From Lentisphaerota bacterium (GTDB lineage Bacteria > Verrucomicrobiota > Kiritimatiellia > UBA8416 > JAFGTH01), in assembly GCA_016934225.1 (NCBI GenBank), contig JAFGTH010000047.1:1-14414 (forward strand): 14,414 nt of DNA, read 5' to 3'. A model generated the notes under the pieces. The model did no database searches and had not been told where the DNA came from. It worked only from the letters and a program-made list of their open reading frames with translations. Position numbers and translations under genes: made by a program. This document shows, piece after piece, positions 13,117 through 14,414 of the stretch (position 1 is its first letter; each line of letters begins with the position of its first letter).

Positions 13117-14289
13117 CTACAGTTTGAGCACTGGTTTGATCGAATCAAACATGTGCGCCAGGGTATACTCGTTTAGTGTGCGTGTCTGAGCCGCTTTGCC
13201 GATCGCGGACAACCTCATCTGATTCTCGCGCATGCCACCGACGATACGCAACAGATCATTGTCCGAAGAGAACGTCAACATCTCTGTCTCAGGCTCAAAA
13301 AGGCCGCTCTCCGCCTCCCATTGTTCGGTAAGCGTACAGGTGCCCACACCACCTGCCTCAAACATCCGCATGTTCCCTGCCCGTCTAATAACCACATCGG
13401 CATTTATGTTCAATGTCGCGTACGAAGCCGCCATTTTTCGGTACATAGCAAGACCAAAGACGGGAGGAGTGGCGACACGTGCCAACGTACTGCACGCCTT
13501 CTCGAATTCCGTTGGGAAGCATCCCTTTCTTACCACGTTCATCGCCTCCCGAAGATTTCCCTTCTTCACGGCCTGCCAGGTTGCGATTCGCAACGCCTCT
13601 GAAACAGATGGCAAACGACCCACTGGCAGCCGGAACGGAAGAACTTCCATGTTGGTATGATTGTTCACAAGGAGACTGAGGAGTCTCGCACGCTGCCTAT
13701 GGTATGGTGAAACTTGCCCTATGAAAACCAAATCATGTGTCTTCTTCACGGCACCAAGTTTCCCCAGAACGTCCACGTCAAAACCCGACTTCGCCACCGT
13801 GACACTGTTGAACTGCGAATGTCGCTCCTTCAACATCCACGACACAGGTACGATCAGGTCCGATACCCCAGTCAGATCGAGATGTGCCGGGTCAGGAGAA
13901 CCAACCCAAGAGATGACCTTCCTGCAGTACGGTCTGACCTCCGCGACAAACTTGCCAAGGTATTCCGTCAGGTGGGGTATCCAGAGAATATCCGGTCGGA
14001 ACTGCCTGATTTGTTCAAAGACAATTCTTTGCCTAAGGTGGTGGGATGGGGGTACAAAATCGTGTTCCTTGGCCCATGCAATTTGCATCCAGTCGGCATT
14101 TTCAATGACCAGTTCGACGTCATGTCCTTGCTCACGCATGATTCTGCTGAGCCCACCAGGCCAAGCAAAATGATCGTCCAGGAGCGCTTCTCTCTGTTCG
14201 GAGAATCCCATGCCCACAATACCCTCGTGTTCCTCTGCATATCGCGTGAGGTACTCGTCATAGTATTGCCATAACATGAAGATCTTCAT
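13117..14289 (-). CDS. CgeB-like GT-B glycosyltransferase
   Basis: A 390-residue protein. The N-terminal half (IFMLWQYYDEY 3-13, FAWPGGLSRIMREQGHDVEL 41-60, FRPDILWIPHLTEY 97-110, RKVISWVGSPDP 123-134) is an acceptor-type Rossmann domain. The C-terminal half has DLVFIGQVSPYHRQRARLL (186-204) and YRKMAASYATLNINADV (283-299), then NMRMFEAGGVGTCTLTEQW (306-324), which is the RxFE..G.G...LT signature of the CgeB / glycosyl transferase family 1-like group. It is probably cytoplasmic and adds a sugar to the growing glycan. ATG start at 14289 with a weak GGGA upstream. It is the first visible gene of the five-gene unit; the promoter is not identifiable in the 125 bases before it and may lie outside the window. 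Confidence 0.82.
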   Translation of the reverse strand: MKIFMLWQYYDEYLTRYAEEHEGIVGMGFSEQREALLDDHFAWPGGLSRIMREQGHDVELVIENADWMQIAWAKEHDFVPPSHHLRQRIVFEQIRQFRPDILWIPHLTEYLGKFVAEVRPYCRKVISWVGSPDPAHLDLTGVSDLIVPVSWMLKERHSQFNSVTVAKSGFDVDVLGKLGAVKKTHDLVFIGQVSPYHRQRARLLSLLVNNHTNMEVLPFRLPVGRLPSVSEALRIATWQAVKKGNLREAMNVVRKGCFPTEFEKACSTLARVATPPVFGLAMYRKMAASYATLNINADVVIRRAGNMRMFEAGGVGTCTLTEQWEAESGLFEPETEMLTFSSDNDLLRIVGGMRENQMRLSAIGKAAQTRTLNEYTLAHMFDSIKPVLKL

Positions 14290-14414
14290 GTTGGTTCCCG
14301 TGAGAATGCTCCCGACTACCAGAGCGAGCCTCGTGAATTCATTGACTGTCTGAAAGGAGTTGGCTCGCCCGAGCTAAGCTCGGCAAATCCAGCATCGATT
14401 CGCACATCAAATCA
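14290..14414. other. Non-coding or partial stretch at right edge, with a hairpin
   Basis: There is no recognisable gene in these 125 bases. CCGAGC / TAA / GCTCGG at 14369-14383 forms a perfect six-pair stem with a three-base loop, possibly a terminator or leader structure for a gene beyond the window. There is no U tract. Short open frames exist, but none can be assigned. Confidence 0.4.

Noticed and set aside
14300..14414. Minus-strand frame reading VRIDAGFAELSSGEP, suggestive of a transposase fragment
   Set aside because: It is only about 30 codons between a TGA and a TAG, and the resemblance to IS transposase DAGF motifs is too short to support a call.

Overview
The window is part of a surface-polysaccharide (exopolysaccharide, O-antigen or capsule) biosynthesis region of a Gram-negative-type bacterium. 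I recognise twelve protein genes. Seven are glycosyltransferase genes carrying eight transferase domains, four are S-adenosylmethionine-dependent methyltransferases (two of them FkbM-like), and one is a truncated membrane-anchored sulfatase/phosphotransferase-superfamily enzyme. All lie on the minus strand except one methyltransferase (3844-4539). No flippase, polymerase, chain-length regulator, priming transferase or nucleotide-sugar synthesis gene is present, so this is the interior of a larger locus. Taxonomy cannot be fixed from the sequence. The composite intergenic repeats (GTTCAAGGTT units, a GTCATTCTGA...GAATCTC block, and ATCCGCGTCCATCTGCGG-type blocks) resemble repeats I associate with uncultured and PVC-type or other environmental genomes, which is only a weak hint.

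Layout, read in the minus-strand direction of transcription from the right. (1) 14289 to 9459 is a tightly packed five-gene unit: CgeB-like glycosyltransferase, class I methyltransferase, FkbM methyltransferase, GT4 glycosyltransferase with a four-cysteine insert, and GT-A-type transferase. Gaps are 10 bp or less, or the genes overlap. (2) 9206-8295 is a stand-alone FkbM-like methyltransferase with a strong ribosome binding site. (3) 8294-8004 is non-coding DNA with repeats. (4) 8003-4846 is a two-gene, stop/start-overlapping pair: a 713-residue two-domain glycosyltransferase fusion and a GT-B transferase. (5) 4845-4540 is non-coding DNA with the same repeat family and a strong hairpin. (6) 3844-4539 is the only plus-strand gene, a methyltransferase divergent from (7) 3684-1526, another overlapping pair of glycosyltransferases starting at TTG codons. 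(8) 1594-1168 is a 34-bp tandem repeat array plus repeat blocks. The array runs into the 3' end of the GT2 gene and supplies its last roughly 20 codons and its stop. (9) 1167-1 is the N-terminal part of the sulfatase-superfamily membrane protein, which runs off the window.

Together the genes would build and decorate a glycan: the transferases add successive sugars, the methyltransferases cap or modify sugars, and the membrane-bound sulfatase-fold enzyme may transfer a phospho-alcohol group to the glycan or a lipid. The most distinctive structure is the repeat family. Three copies in the same orientation sit exactly between gene modules, so the region looks assembled from, and possibly rearrangeable as, cassettes.
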